From the NCBI GenBank assembly GCA_017591395.1, contig WEDG01008757.1, forward strand, positions 1 to 64,000: a stretch of 64,000 bases of DNA, given 5' to 3'. The DNA is from Schistocephalus solidus. Its lineage: Eukaryota > Platyhelminthes > Cestoda > Diphyllobothriidea > Diphyllobothriidae. A program made the translations under genes and the position numbers. This document shows positions 44,590 to 59,260 of this stretch, piece by piece (the first letter of the stretch is position 1; each line of letters starts with the position of its first letter). Below the pieces are notes generated by a model. That model worked only from the letters and a program-made list of their open reading frames with translations. It searched no databases and was not told the origin of the DNA.

Positions 44590-46430
44590 GCTAGTGGCGT
44601 TATAGTAAGTGTAGGCCGTACATATTCCGTTCTTGGGACGCCAGAATCAACATCAAGGGTTCTGGGCAGTTCGAACTTCCCGAATTCTTCACTTTCTGTC
44701 TGTTCGGCTGCAGACTTGGTTCAGGTTTCGACGCACAATTCTCCCATCTTCTAACGCCAATTCTATGATCTGTCCCTTAATCCTTCGAACTGTCTCTGGA
44801 TACCAGTTCGCTTCGTGTTCCAGTCTAGTGTAGACCCTTTCATTAGGCAAGAAGATACGAGGTCGCGTGTGCGCATCATATCGCGCTTTCATATTCATCT
44901 GTTGTTCAGTGATTTTATCATGTATTGAAGGATTAAGCAGATCAAGCCGTATGCACCACTGCCGCTTGAACATCAATTCTGCAGGCGAAGAACCAGTCGA
45001 GCCTTTTGGGGTTACGCGATAGCTGAACAAAAAGCGTAACAGTTTAGTGCTTACGTCCGCTTGCGTCTGCTGGCTATCCCGTATTTTATCGTCTGAACCG
45101 CGCGCTCTGCGAGACCATTTGAAGCCATGAGGTATGGCGCAGTGGTTTAATGCCTAATTCCATTGTTATTCTTTTTTTTAAAAAATTCTGCACTAGTAAA
45201 GGCAGGGCCATTGGCTAAAACGACCATTTCAGGTATCTCGAAAGTAGAAGAAACGGATCGTAACTTGTTGATTGCGGTAACTGAAGAACAAGAGTTTCCG
45301 GTCGGAATAGCTTCAATCCCTTTAGTGTGGGCGTCAACCACCACTAAGACCATTTGGCCTTGGAATGGCCCAAAATATTATATGTATACCCTCTTCCACG
45401 GCGATTCGGGACATGCCCAAGGCTTCAGAGGCACCTTTGGTTAGGTCTTCTATGTTATTTGACACACGGGGCACGCTATTACCATGTTTTCTATGTCTTC
45501 GTCAATTTTAGGCCACCAAACATAACTGCGGGTGAGAGCTTTCATTCAGAGCGTACCGGGATGGGTATTATACAGGTCTTTGAGGATGGCTTGTCGGCCC
45601 TGTGGTGGCACCACTACACGACGGCTCCATAGTATGCTATAGAATGGCTGAAGTTCAGGGGAGGCAGAAGATGGCCAGCCCAATTGCAAGGATCTTTCTA
45701 CCCGACTTAAGAGAGGATCTCTGGATGTCCACTGTCTAATTAGTGCACAGGTTACAGGTGCTTTAACTACGTTCTGTAAAAGATTCACGGCCTTAAAAGC
45801 AGGTGCCCCGTTAACGCCATTGTCGACAATAGGAAGCCTACTCAAGGCTTCGGCCACTAATTTTGCGTTATCCGTAACATATTTCATTGCATATGTGTAA
45901 GCGGAAAGAGTTCGTGCCCATCTTTGCATTCTCGGCGAGGAAATTTGTTGTATCCTTCGTTTTTCACGCAACAAACCTAAGAGAGGTTTGTGGTCAGTGT
46001 GAATTTTGAAGGGTCGGCCAAAAAGATGCATGTGGAAGCCTTGTAGGCCAAATATTATTGCGAAGGCCTCTTTATCTAGCTGCGAATAGTTGGTTTCCGC
46101 CCGGGAAACGGTTCTTGATGCAAAGGAGATCGGTATCTCGGCCCCAAAAGGCATTCGGTGCATGAGAAACGAACCCATGTCGTACGGGGATGCATCGCAT
46201 TTGAGTATGATAGGTTTTTTGGGTCATAATGAATCAGAATAGAAGAGGAAGTAAGGGTCGACTTTGATCGTCCTAAAGCATTTTGTTCGACTTCCGACCA
46301 GTTCCAGCAACGATTCTTTTCCAGTAACCGATAAAGGGGTTTCAGAATTGTAGCCGATTGATTCATTAATCGAATAAAGTGGGTAACCAACCCAACGAAT
46401 GAACGCACCCGTAACCTGTCGATGAATTAT
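44590..46430 (-). mobile_element. Ty3/gypsy element: RT end, RNase H and integrase
   Basis: Minus strand in order: end of RT (RSFVGLVTHFIRLMNQSA, 46,408), RNase H (ISFASRTVSRAETNYSQLDK, TDHKPLLGLL; open for 210 codons, 46,178-45,546), integrase core and integrase C-terminus, then the LTR. Everything upstream of the RT thumb is missing; the break at about 46,430 abuts a ZF-LINE fragment. The RNase H to integrase linker is recognisable (RDPLLSRVERSLQLGW) and recurs at 47.3 kb. Frame breaks show it is inactive. Confidence 0.85.
44689..45353 (-). pseudogene. gypsy integrase core and C-terminal domain
   Basis: Core: LVVVDAHTKGIEAIP keeps the first catalytic Asp. The second-site motif, usually SDNGPQFTS, reads LANGPAFTS, so that Asp is lost. 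The C-terminal part (45,030-44,689) has FSYRVTPKGSTGSSPAELMF, then a VYTRLEHEANWYPETVRRI block and RRNLNQVC near the end. An A-rich run near 45,172-45,183 breaks the frame. Confidence 0.85.
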
Positions 46431-46431
46431 T

Positions 46432-47304
46432 CAGTGGATATACCACCGGAGGCTAACCTACATCAGCGCACACTACCTACACCAATGCATCGACAACACT
46501 CTCACAATCACCATTTACCACAGTATATCACGGTTTCCTAGAAACCGTGGCTGGGAAGTCTGCCAATCTGACGCTTCCACCAGACCACGCCGTCGGCTCA
46601 GTGTATGTGCTGTGTGTGTCGAGTGGCTGACCAGTGAACTGGGAGTCAGACGGCGATGGCTGCTCCATATCCCCTGAGTTTGTGAATCCTGGTGTGTGCG
46701 TTATGGGGGCCAGGTCGTGCTGTGGCGCGCGAAGACGGGTACGCCGATCCGTCAGCCAATGCGCCCACTCCCACATCAGGCAACTGACTGGCTCGGACAG
46801 TGGTCTGATTGTGGGGGTGGGGAGAGAGTGAGGTCGAGAGCTCAGCGTATTTTTCCTCACTATAAACAATCTGACGCGCTTGGAAACTATCACGGTGCGC
46901 TAAAAGCCGTGGCTTGGAAGGTTGCCAACTGACGGGATAACTCGGACCGCGTGGTCAGCCCAATGTGTGTTTTGTGTGGAGTGGCTGACTGGCGGACTGA
47001 GAGTCAGGTTGCAATGGCTCCTTCTTAATGTGGCCTTTATGGCACTCCCACTCCGTGGGATCCGAGCCAGGTGTGGTGGCACGCCCAGGGGCGGCTTAGG
47101 CCGCGCCAGCCACCTGCGCCCTCTCCCATCTCCGGTCTTCTTGACTCTGTCTTGACACCGGACTCAGGTGGGGGAGGAGGAGAGAGTGCGGTAGCTGCAG
47201 CGCAAGGCTACTATCACTTAAAACTAATTCACGCGCAAGTCACCGTCCCTGCACCACCTGGTGTGGAGCATACGGTGGACCTCGTCGAAATCGACGGTCG
47301 AACT
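46432..47304 (+). mobile_element. ZF-LINE 3' end copy
   Basis: Starts at the end of the finger region (CCACCGGAGGCTAACC, 46,444), has hairpin module 1 (46,529-46,550) and module 2 (46,891-46,912), and ends near GGTCGAACTGCCA at 47,300. It abuts the gypsy break on its left. Confidence 0.85.
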
Positions 47305-47305
47305 G

Positions 47306-47633
47306 CCAGGATATCCAGAGATCCTCTCTTAAGTCGGGTAAAAAGATCCTTGCAATCAGGCTGGCCGTCTTTTGCCTCCCCTGAACTTCAGCTATTCTAT
47401 AGCCGTCAGAAAGAATCGAGTCTACAAGACGGATGCAATAATGAAGCCATGTCTGTTGAGCTGATTCGCCAATGTTATGTATCCAACACAGAAGGCTAGT
47501 TGTGAACAAGACGTGTATTGATGACGGGAAACAGCACAAGTAGGAGTCTTAGGGGACACAGCAAAGCGGGAATGTCATAGGCTGAAGGGTGACCAGCCAG
47601 AACAAAGGTGGTCTGGCCGTGCGTGACAGTTTG
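47306..47633. mobile_element. gypsy scraps: linker fragment (+) and LTR fragment (-)
   Basis: 47,312-47,395 encodes on the + strand SRDPLLSRVKRSLQSGW and continues like the RNase H/integrase linker at 45.6-45.75 kb. 47,473-47,632 matches the left 160 bp of the LTR at 44,108 as read on the + strand, so it is in reverse orientation to the linker piece. Two separate events are needed. Confidence 0.7.
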
Positions 47634-49985
47634 ACAGTCGATTTCGACAAGGTCCACCGTATGCTCCACACCAGGTGGTGCAGGGACGGTGACTTGCGCG
47701 TGAATTAGTTTTAAGTGATAGTAGCCTTGCGCTGCAGCTACCGCACTCTCTCCTCCTCCCCCACCTGAGCCCGGTACCAAGACAGAGTCAAGAAGACCGG
47801 AGATGGGAGAGGGCGCAGGTGACTGGCGCGGCCGGAGCCGCCCCTGGGTGTACCACCACACCTGACTCGGATACGGCGGTGGGAGTGCCATAAAGGCCAC
47901 ATTAAGAAGGAGCCATTGCAGCCTGACACTCAGTCCGCCAGTCAGCCACTCCACACAAAACACACATTGGGCTGACCACGCGGTCCGAGTTATCCCGTCA
48001 GTTGGCAACTTTCCAAGCCACGGCTTTTAGTGTACCGTGATAGTTTCAAGCACGTCAGCTTGTTTATAGTGAGGAAAATGTGCTGAGCTATTGACCTCAC
48101 TCTCTACCCCACCCCCACAATCAGACCACCATCGAGCCAGTCGGTTGTCTGAGGTGGGAGTGGGCGCATTGGCTGACGGTCGGTGTATCCGTCTTCGCGC
48201 GCCACATCACGACCTGGCCCCCATAATGCACACACAAGGATTTACTTACTCAGGGGACATGTAGGAGTCATCACCGTCTGACTCCCAGTACACTGGTCAG
48301 CCACTCAACACACACAACACATACACTGGGCCGACAGCGTGGTCTGGTGTAAGTGTCAGATTGGCAGCCTTCCAAGCCACGGTTTCTAGGAAACCATGAT
48401 TTTTCAGGTAGATTATGATGATTTTGAGGGTGTTGTCTATGTATTAGTGTAGATGGTGTGCGCTGATGTGGCCTTGCCTCCGGTGGTTTACCGCAGGTGG
48501 TCGTGGAGGTGCATGTGTCCTGATAGGCCCATGCGGTACGTAAATGTACAGGAACAGTGAGGGCAGTGGACGCGGGCGCGGCGACTGTATGTCAGAGCCC
48601 CAGGCACTGGTTCACCAGCCTCCGTGCGATGGATTCGCAAGTGACCGACCAGGCCAATGCGTGAGGTGAATATGCGGGCGCATTGTTGGCAGGAGAAATC
48701 GGTAGAGGCTGGGGGGTTGTCATTCATGGTAGTGGGAGTAGCAGTGGCGGTAAGAATGGCAGGAGCGGAGGGTGTGCATGATGTATCTGTGTTGTCGGCA
48801 TTGCGGTGAATTCCGCTGTCATGCATGTGCATGTGACCGAATAGGCCCATGCGATGACTGAATGCGCGAGGAAAGTGAGGACCGTGGAGGCGACGATCTC
48901 TGCTGTGTGTTGGTTCTCCAGGCCCTGGCTCACCAGTCTCTGTACGATGGATTCGCAAGTGACCGACCAGGCCGATGCGTGAGGTGAATGTACGGTCGCA
49001 TTGAGGACAGTTTAGGAGAGAGTCCCCATCGCTGATGGTGGTGCTGGTGGTAGTGAAGGCGACGGTGGTGGTAGGGGTAACAGGTGATTAATCTTGGGAT
49101 GTGGTGTCTATGATGGTGGGAGTAATGGAATTGATGCCAGGAGTGAGGGTGGGGGAGTCTGAAGGAGGGTTGGCAGAATTTGACGTAAAAATTGGAATTG
49201 TCGGATTGTTGGTGCATTGCGTCCGAAGATGTCCGACCAGGCCGATTCTCGCGCGGAAGATGCGTTGACAGCGCGGGCATGTTGGCAGGGCCTGGGCATC
49301 AACGGTGTTGGTCCGAGGCGCTGGTAACTTTCATGCCACTCTTTTCGCCTTAGCGGTGGAGATCCGGTTGGCCTCATAGATTCCTGAACCAGTCTTCACG
49401 GATCTTCTCCATGCCGGTCTATATTGGGCGAGGTCCTCCCAGGTCGCCGGGTTGATTTGCAGTTGCTTCAGCGATTTCTTCAAAGTATACTTGTAGCGTC
49501 GTTTTTGACCTCCCTGTCGGCGAGCTCCCGTACCGACATCTCCGTAGAAAAGTCGTTTGGGTGGTCGCTCGTCGTCAATTCTCACCAGCTGGTCGCTCCA
49601 TCGCAGTTGCACTTGCCTCAGCATGGCGTGGATGCTGAGGATTCAAGTCCGCTCCAGGACTTCCGTGTCCGGGATCCTGTCTAGCCATCTCAGCCTCAGT
49701 ATTCTGCGGAGGCAGCTGAGATCGAAGTGATTTAGTTTCCTGGCTTGGTTCGAGTAGACAGTCCAGGTTTCCGCTCCGTAGAAGAGTGTTCTCAAGACGA
49801 CGGCCTTGTACATCTTCAGTTTGGTGTTCAGAAGAATACCGTGGCGATTCCACACGGAGGGCCTGCAGCCGGCCGAAGTCCTGACTAGATTTGGAGATCC
49901 GATGGGCAACCTTGTCATCGATTCTCGTGTTGCGTGACAGCGTGCTTCCTAGATAAGCGAAGGTTTCCACGTTTTCCACGTGCGT
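47634..49985 (-). mobile_element. ZF-LINE copy D (RT thumb, fingers, 3' region)
   Basis: Reverse-strand copy starting in the RT thumb near 49,985 ([19 protein letters not shown]), with linker (49,500-49,400) and finger-coding frames. A 156-codon frame (48,958-48,488) holds several finger units: HRMGLFGHMHMHDSG, SRIGLVGHLRIHRTEAGE, YRMGLSGHMHLHDHLR. The 3' region follows with module 1 (48,377-48,399), module 2 (48,018-48,040) and the terminus near 47,634. Left end truncated next to an LTR scrap. Confidence 0.85.
48488..48958 (-). pseudogene. ZF-LINE zinc fingers (copy D), longest open finger frame
   Basis: 156 codons open, with three finger blocks in the alternating type order. The second has CQQCARIFTSRIGLVGHLRIH with both Cys and both His. 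The third has CPHCSCTFTYRMGLSGHMHLH, also complete. The first lacks one Cys (GPHFPRAF). It ends at the conserved terminus HLR-stop. Confidence 0.85.
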
Positions 49986-50008
49986 ACATGCCTTGTCGCC
50001 CACGTCGG

Positions 50009-50045
50009 CGTCATGTCCAGACCATGTGGGTCACGTATACTGCTC
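50009..50045 (-). repeat. LTR scrap of the gypsy element
   Basis: CATG(T)...CCATGTGGGTCACGTATACTGC matches the right end of the LTR at 44,108-44,338 (GCCATGCGGGTCACGTACAC) and the bases just beyond it. Confidence 0.55.
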
Positions 50046-50477
50046 CACTGAGTCTCCCATCTGCATATTACCGAAAGGTAATTATGATTCAAGGCAAGCG
50101 AACGCTTAACTCCCGATGCTAATTCAATCAGGCATTGTGCGCGTAAACTAAAAAAATCTTATTGGGTTGGAAATGGTGGCAAAAGGCCCCGAGCCCCTCT
50201 CACAGCGACTTTGTACGTCATGCCCTCTGTGATTTTTTAAACTATAACTGCGCTCTGCACGAGTGCTCCGTAAAATTGGCATACCTTTTGGCGCCCAACT
50301 TCCCAGTGTGGTCCTTTTCACCGACGACAGTTCTGTACAGAATACACTCTCCTCACAACTGGCGTCCCACTTCTTATCTCCTTCTACGGAACCGGGCCAG
50401 AAGGTCGTAATGGCTAGGATCCTCCCTACCAACTATAAGCTGCTGCGATAGATACAATTACAACCCACTAACTATTT
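50046..50477. other. unrecognised; possible coding end
   Basis: On the + strand a frame ending with TAG at 50,449-50,451 (KIGIPFGAQLPSVVLFTDDS to LPTNYKLLR) has a protein-like composition and could be a terminal exon. I recognise no family and cannot define a convincing acceptor. Confidence 0.3.
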
Positions 50478-50655
50478 CCGATTGCAATCGACAAGACAAC
50501 GGACCCGTAGCACAATGGAAGAGCGTTAGACTCACCGATCAAATATCATAGATTCGAATCCCAGACGTTCCAAACCTAGGGTTGGAGCTGGCTGGCTGGA
50601 GACGGATGATAATCCAGAAGTGGCCATTCCAGTCTCCCGTATCTTCGTTGGTATT
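50478..50655 (+). repeat. dispersed single copy of the tRNA-headed repeat
   Basis: Diverged copy of the unit tandemly repeated at 58.4-60.6 kb: CGACAAGACAACGG, A box GTAGCACAATGG (50,508), B box GATTCGAATCCC (50,551), then GGCTGGAGACGGATGATAA and GGCCATTCCAGTCTCCC. Confidence 0.8.
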
Positions 50656-50724
50656 CCTTTTTTGCATTTAATATGTAACTCTTTGCTCTAAATATAATAA
50701 TCTGATTAATAATTCGTGGTTAGT

Positions 50725-50880
50725 ATGGCAGTTTACGACCTGACCGATGATGAACAACTAATCGTATGGCTATTTTCGATTATGCCTTCATTCGAGTCCG
50801 ACGCCGTGAAACTTCCCATGTTGGCGCAGAATTCTAACACATTAAGCTTATCAAAGTTGACTGACGCAATTGCCATGGTA
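50725..50880 (+). other. possible initial exon of an unknown gene
   Basis: From the ATG at 50,725 the frame reads MAVYDLTDDEQLIVWLFSIM, continuing to LSLSKLTDAIAM. A possible splice donor (GTAATA) falls right after ATG at 50,877-50,879. The composition looks protein-like up to there and turns AT-rich and hydrophobic after it. No family recognised and no second exon identified. Confidence 0.3.
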
Positions 50881-50970
50881 ATATTATTCTACCTTTCATT
50901 AAACAGAAGGTCTACTATAAACCCCATTATAATAGTCCTTTTGATAATTTTTCGGATAATTCCACATTAA

Positions 50971-53744
<2,774 letters not shown>

Positions 53745-53885
53745 CCTAATGATATTTGGCTACGCGGTAAATTTCAGGGAATCTAGGGGTATGGTAAGGG
53801 TTGGCATTACTGTTACGGTTAGGGTTAAGGAAAGGGTTAGGACGCGGGTATAGGTCTCCTTCCTAAAATTTGGCGTATTAAGGGG
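53745..53885. repeat. telomere-like MITE (imperfect ends)
   Basis: Left end GGCTACGCGGTAAATTTCAG and right end, reversed, (A)CGCCAAATTTTAGG are imperfect inverted repeats. The core has GGTTAGGGTTAAGG and GGGTTAGGACGCGGG. Similar layout to 23,049-23,262. Confidence 0.55.
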
Positions 53886-56800
53886 GTGGGGTCCTATTCC
53901 TCTGTGTTGTTGCGAGAGGCATGTAAATGATTCCCACCAAAGTAAGAAACATTAGTATTCCGGTTTGCCTTGAAGCTGTAGTCAAAAGTTCCGCGGACGG
54001 TTGTATAGCGACAAGATGCTTCAGAAGGAATACCGACAAATATAGGATAGACGGCGACGACCGTTTCTTTCTTATTGGCCGTTGTCAACCCGACATGCTC
54101 TAACACCACTTTTGGAGCAGCCAGAAACTGCCATTTAAGTCTCCCTTGCATTTATTGACATCTCATCTCTTCCTTCAGAGTGTAATTTAAAAGCAACTCT
54201 AGCCCTCTAATTACCGGCTCGTTAGGGTGAATTTTCTATAACTTAGTGGAGCGTAAGCGATATCGGCTTCAACATGTGACCTTGAGGTGTTCGAAAATCA
54301 ACCAATATCAAAAAACGATTACAAACGTGGAAGTCAGAGGTAAATGGGACTGATAATTCGCAAAAAGCACGACGTTTGCATGAACGCGCATGTAATAACT
54401 ATATGCACGCTTGTAAACATCTTTCTTCTGCCCACTCGACTCGCAACAAAGAAAGGCTAGAGAAGGTTCTAATCAGGAATGCGCATCACAACTAATAAAA
54501 GTATCCTGTTTTATGTTTACATGTTTCCCTAACATCAGCTGCTCCAAGTCAAGTTTCCTTTGCATTCAGCTGTGATTTGCCTTTTGGATGTTTTTTGCAA
54601 AGAAACTTGCTTATAACTAAGGAGAAGTCTTCTAAAGTGGGCTTTGTGGTCACGTAGAGCTCAAAAGCTGATACATTTCGCCATAATTACGAACACGATG
54701 CCTTACCTTGCGTTCCTAAGGACGTAGACGACGCTAAATTCCAGTAAGCCTAACCAAATATACCAAAAGGCACTTAGAAACTGATCGGCCCTGCGTACGT
54801 TTATCACACAACGAAAACATCTCAGCGCAGATTACTGAAACAGTACCCTCTATTAGTAACAGGAGACCCGATGAGCAATTAAAAGGCACAAGTGTTTAAC
54901 CTAATAGGGTAATTGTAAGTCACCTCAGAGAGAATTGAGTTTGCATCGAGCCAAGACATCCAGTTCTGCATGGACCTGGTGAAATTTTGACCATATTCCG
55001 TTTTCCTTTCATCGAGTTCGTAAATGCCTCGTAATCCGTCTTTCTCGGTTTGGTATTTTGTTGCCTGTTAGTGAACTCTGCCCACATACAAGGCTTGTTT
55101 GCTTCGGGAAGCCAAAGGATCGTTGGCTGCCCCTTCCCGATTGATTAAATACCCGATCTGCAGCGACCGAGACAGGCAGGTGCCGCGGCACTTATGAAAT
55201 TCGCTTCGTTTTTTTGCTTATGACCCATCCGGTAGATACCAGAGGCGGACAATTTGCGTCGTGTGTGCACGCGCATGTTTTTTCCAGCTGCTGGTCAGGG
55301 TTCCGATCGGCTAAATGAAGACGGGTAAGCCGAAAACAATTCCGTATCAACCTACCCACATTCTATGTTGCTCTCCCCCCCCCACCTCTCTGAAACTTAT
55401 CTGTGCTAATAGAACAAACGGCGGGGTTTCAATTTGATATGAAATCAGATTTATCAAGATAGAAGCGTGACAAATAATAACAGCACCCTGACGTATAAAA
55501 ACTCACGTCAGAGCGTTTACTTTTAATAGCACGCCGATGGAATTAAAGGGATTTTGCCTGACTAACATCAGATTTTGAGATAAATACTGGCTCGCTGACA
55601 TCGTCTTACCTGAGTGCCACCCCGAATTTCTGGGCAATAAGGCAATTGCCGAATTTAATTTATTCAGTCAGTCATTTGGCCAATTCCCTGAACAGTACAA
55701 GAAACGGAATGAAAAATTAGGTTGGTAAACATATAAAAACCAAAGCGCCCTTGCGTATGCAAGTACACTACTGGGCTAGTACAATTACAGGGGTAAAAAG
55801 TCAACCAAAAAAACTGGGATAAGGCACTCTCTATTCAATTGAATGGCAGAAAATCATGCGCATAAACTGATATATCAGAAACATATTTACAAAGAGAAAA
55901 CAAGAAGGCATTATAAGAACTGCTGACCACAAATACTCGCAGAGGTTTATTCATTTATACTTGCCTAAACTACGTTAAAAACGACCAGACATTTTTCAGC
56001 AAGTTATGAAAAAGGTGCTCCCGGATAGAGTGGACGAGGTTAGGTAATTAGACGGCGTTTGATTGGTTGGTAACTCGGCTAAGGAGTTATTATAAAGACT
56101 GGGCTAAGTCCTGGAGCATCTTATAAAAAAGAATTTTCAAATTCGACTTTGAAAAAAGTGAATTTTCTGTCAAAAGATACACAGCTAAAGCAAACAAAAC
56201 AGAGGGACAGTGAGCCCCAATAAATTACCCACATTTCAGAACGTCACCATAGAATGTGGCTGTATTGCAAGTGGTTCTGGGTCTTGTCAATAAGCATGGA
56301 CTGTTCATTATTGGTCCTGATAGCAGAGGTCGTTCAACTCCCCTCTTGTACTGAGATGCTTGTTTCGTTTGATCGGACGAGCACTGGAAAGCTTGCTCGA
56401 CAACAAAAGCTCGAATAGGTCGTTCAAAAATGCTCTCAGGTTTCAAGATTTGGGACTTAACGGTCATCCAGGCCGAGATAGTTGCCTAGTTGCCCAGAAG
56501 AAGGTAGACGGAAAAATTTCGTCTCTAATTCGCGTCTCAATGAGGAAATTACAATCAGATCAAAAAATAAACTACAGTTATGATCTTCGTTATACAAATA
56601 TTTCCGCAGTAACGAACGATAACATATACAGAGCGTCCTGAAACAGATTCAACGATGCGGAACCATTCTTATTAATTATGTGTCAACCCTGAGGTTCAAA
56701 ACCTCGCATAAATTTGGAACTCCAGACCTGTTGCCGATTGTAGCATGTCCGACGGAGATTATTGATAGAAGTTAAGAGGCGAATTCCTGGAAGCAGGCAC

Positions 56801-57079
56801 GAAGAAGGAAACAAGATTACTGCAAGAAGAGCTATATTTACCTAACGTTTCGGATTCACACTCGAATCCAGCATCAGCAGCATGATAATACACGGTTAGG
56901 GGGATGATAGGCATGTAGTAGGCATAGCAACTGCATCTTGGGAATACTGCAACAGCTGTGCAACTCGATAGATTTATCTAACTTTGTTGATTTGAACGTG
57001 AATCCGAAACTTCAGGCAATTAAACCTCTTGGTCCGGCGATCATGTTTCCTTCTTTGCGAAGGCTGACTTCTTGGATAA
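53886..57079. other. no recognised feature
   Basis: About 3.2 kb of AT-rich sequence. An 85-codon minus-strand frame (54,151-53,894) and a 93-codon + frame (56,360-56,641) are the longest openings; neither is recognised. A short AT-rich palindrome-poor flank precedes the gypsy scrap. Confidence 0.4.
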
Positions 57080-57320
57080 GTAAAAAAGATATAGCACAAG
57101 TCTTAAGAGAGCTACATGCTGAAAACCCGGGTGTAACGCGAATGAGACAGACAAAAAGGCAGCATGTTTACTGGCCTGAAATGGACGGAATTAGTGAAAC
57201 CTTTGATCATAGTTGTGGCCAGCGCGAAGTACCCGAAACCTCGGTCAGTGCCATGACTGAGAGCCATGAAACCCCGGAGAAAAAGTTACAAGTACTACGC
57301 GGGTCCTTTTTACAATAGAT
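57080..57320 (+). pseudogene. gypsy integrase zinc-binding domain scrap
   Basis: IAQVLRELHAENPGVTRMRQ followed by QHVYWPEMDG and SCGQ matches the HHCC zinc-binding domain before the integrase core (pattern LH..HPG..RM....R..VYWPGM....C..C), with the second His replaced by Asn. Nothing of the core is recognised after it. Confidence 0.75.
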
Positions 57321-58427
57321 GTCCCTCTTTGTGGTAGACAATCGGTCGAAATGACTCGAGGTTCTCACTATTCCGGCAATTACGATGGAAACAGAGGAGC
57401 TGATTTGGAGGCACAGAATCCCAAATACAGCTTGTGACCTGCAACGGAAACCAATCCATCTAAACTTTTTCCCAGCAAATTTACTAGAAATAGGGAAACA
57501 AACACGTGATTTCGCTACATTTCCAGACATAATCAACTGGCCAGGCCGAGAGGTTCGTTGGCACATTCAAAAGAGCGAGGAGGAAAATCTACAACGCAGG
57601 TTGGTATATCGAATGATGCCCACAGTGATTTGAATGTATCAACCTCAAATGCATAACCCTTCTGTCCAAAGCGTAGTATTTAAGGTCCAGGTTCTCGCCA
57701 CGCTGGCGTTTTCCTCTAGGCTGATCTCTGAGCTCCACTGTGGACAAACGCCTCGCCAATTGCCAGTGCCTGAACGTGAGGCATGACCGGATGGCCTGAT
57801 AATGCACTGCTACGTTCTGCATTCCGATCCTGCAGAAACGCCAGACGATGTAACTAGTGCGACGAGTTTCAGGCTGTCTTATCTTCCCACACGAGCGCCG
57901 TAAGGGATGGCGTCCACCGCATGTGGCCCACGGAGAGCGCGCGGCATCGAAGCTTTGCCCGTGAATTAGTTTGTAGTGTGGTAGATTTACGCAACGCCCT
58001 CCCCCATGTCACTCCGACGGCAAGACAGTACTGAGGCTACCTGAGGTGGGTGAAGGTGCAGTAAATGACAAAGCTCAACAGCCCACTTATGCTTTTCAAG
58101 CATACGACCTAATCTCCGCTGTTTGCGCCAGGCAAATTTTAGGGAGACTGGGACCTCATAGGAGTCAGGTTCTGGCAAGGGACATCTTGAGGAGGACCTG
58201 TAGCGCCTAAGCAGTGATTGTATTCGGAACAATGCAATCATTAGGCCAAATCCCAAGTTGTAGGTAAAGACAGAAGGCACCAGAGTGAGGGAGATAATGT
58301 GCGCAGAACCCTGAGTTGTTGTCCGAGGTAGCAGTAGCCACTGGCGAAGCTAGGGCTACTGTTGTCCGAGTCCATCGTACCTGAGAGAAAGATAGAGAGG
58401 GGAAGAGAGAGAGGGATATATATATTC
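57321..58427. other. unrecognised, with a possible old ZF-LINE tail
   Basis: 57,905-58,010 faintly resembles the terminal block of the ZF-LINE 3' region in reverse (CCGTGAATTAGTTTGTAGTG). The rest is not recognised. Confidence 0.3.
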
Positions 58428-58578
58428 CACATTATCCACATATGCTACACGTCGCTATGCGACTGCCTGTGAGTACTCAAGTCTGAGTTGCAGGGCACAA
58501 CGGAACATAAATGTTCCTTAAGCAGATCGGTGAGCCACACACTCTCATCATATTCCCGAACGCAACCGACTAAGCAAC

Positions 58579-58650
58579 GAGCCCGTGGCTCAATGGTAGA
58601 GCGTTCGACTCAAATACCAAAAGTCGCGGGTTCGAATCCCAGGTGTTCCA
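58579..58650 (+). ncRNA. tRNA-like sequence, unit 1 of the array
   Basis: 72 bp with a near-perfect A box (TGGCTCAATGGTAGAG) and B box (GGGTTCGAATCCC). The order of arms and wording resemble tRNA-Trp, but the loop reads CTCAAAT. Stem pairing is poor (anticodon stem about 3 of 5, acceptor about 5 of 7, T stem 3 of 5), so not a working tRNA gene. Pol III transcription is plausible. Confidence 0.7.
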
Positions 58651-58883
58651 CACTTGGGATTGGGTGTGACTGGCTGATGACGGCTAATAAGCAAGAAATG
58701 GCCATTCCAGTCTCCATTGTCTTTATCGGTTCCACATTATCAACATATGCTACACGTCGCTATGCGACTGCCTGTGAGTACTCTAGTCTTGAGTTCCAGG
58801 GCACAACGGAACATAAATGTTCCTTAAGCAGATCGGTGAGCCACGCACTATCATCATATTCCCGATCGCAACCGACAAAGTAC

Positions 58884-58955
58884 GAGACCGTGGCTCAAAG
58901 GTAGAGAATTCGACTCAAATACCAAAGGTCGCGGGTTCGAATTCCATGTGTTCCA
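58884..58955 (+). ncRNA. tRNA-like sequence, unit 2
   Basis: Same layout as unit 1, but with a damaged D arm (CTCAAAGGTAGAGAATT) and B box (GTTCGAATTCCA). Confidence 0.65.
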
Positions 58956-59188
58956 CACTTGGGATTGGGTATGACTGGCTGATGACGGCTAATAAGCCAG
59001 TAATGGCCATTCCGGTCTCCCTTGTCTTTGTCGGTTCCACATTATCAAAATGTGCTACACGTCGCTATGCGACTGCCTGTGAGTACTCTAGTCTGAGTTC
59101 CAGGGCACAACGGAACATAAATGTTCCTTAAGCAGATCGGTGAGCCACACACTATCATCATATTCCCGATCGCAACCGACTAAGCAAC

Positions 59189-59260
59189 GAGCTCGTGGCT
59201 CAATGGTAAAGCGTTCAACTCAAATACCAAAGGTCGCGGGTTCGAATCCCAGGTGTTCCA
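59189..59260 (+). ncRNA. tRNA-like sequence, unit 3
   Basis: A box TGGCTCAATGGTAAAG and intact B box; loop region as in unit 1. Confidence 0.65.
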
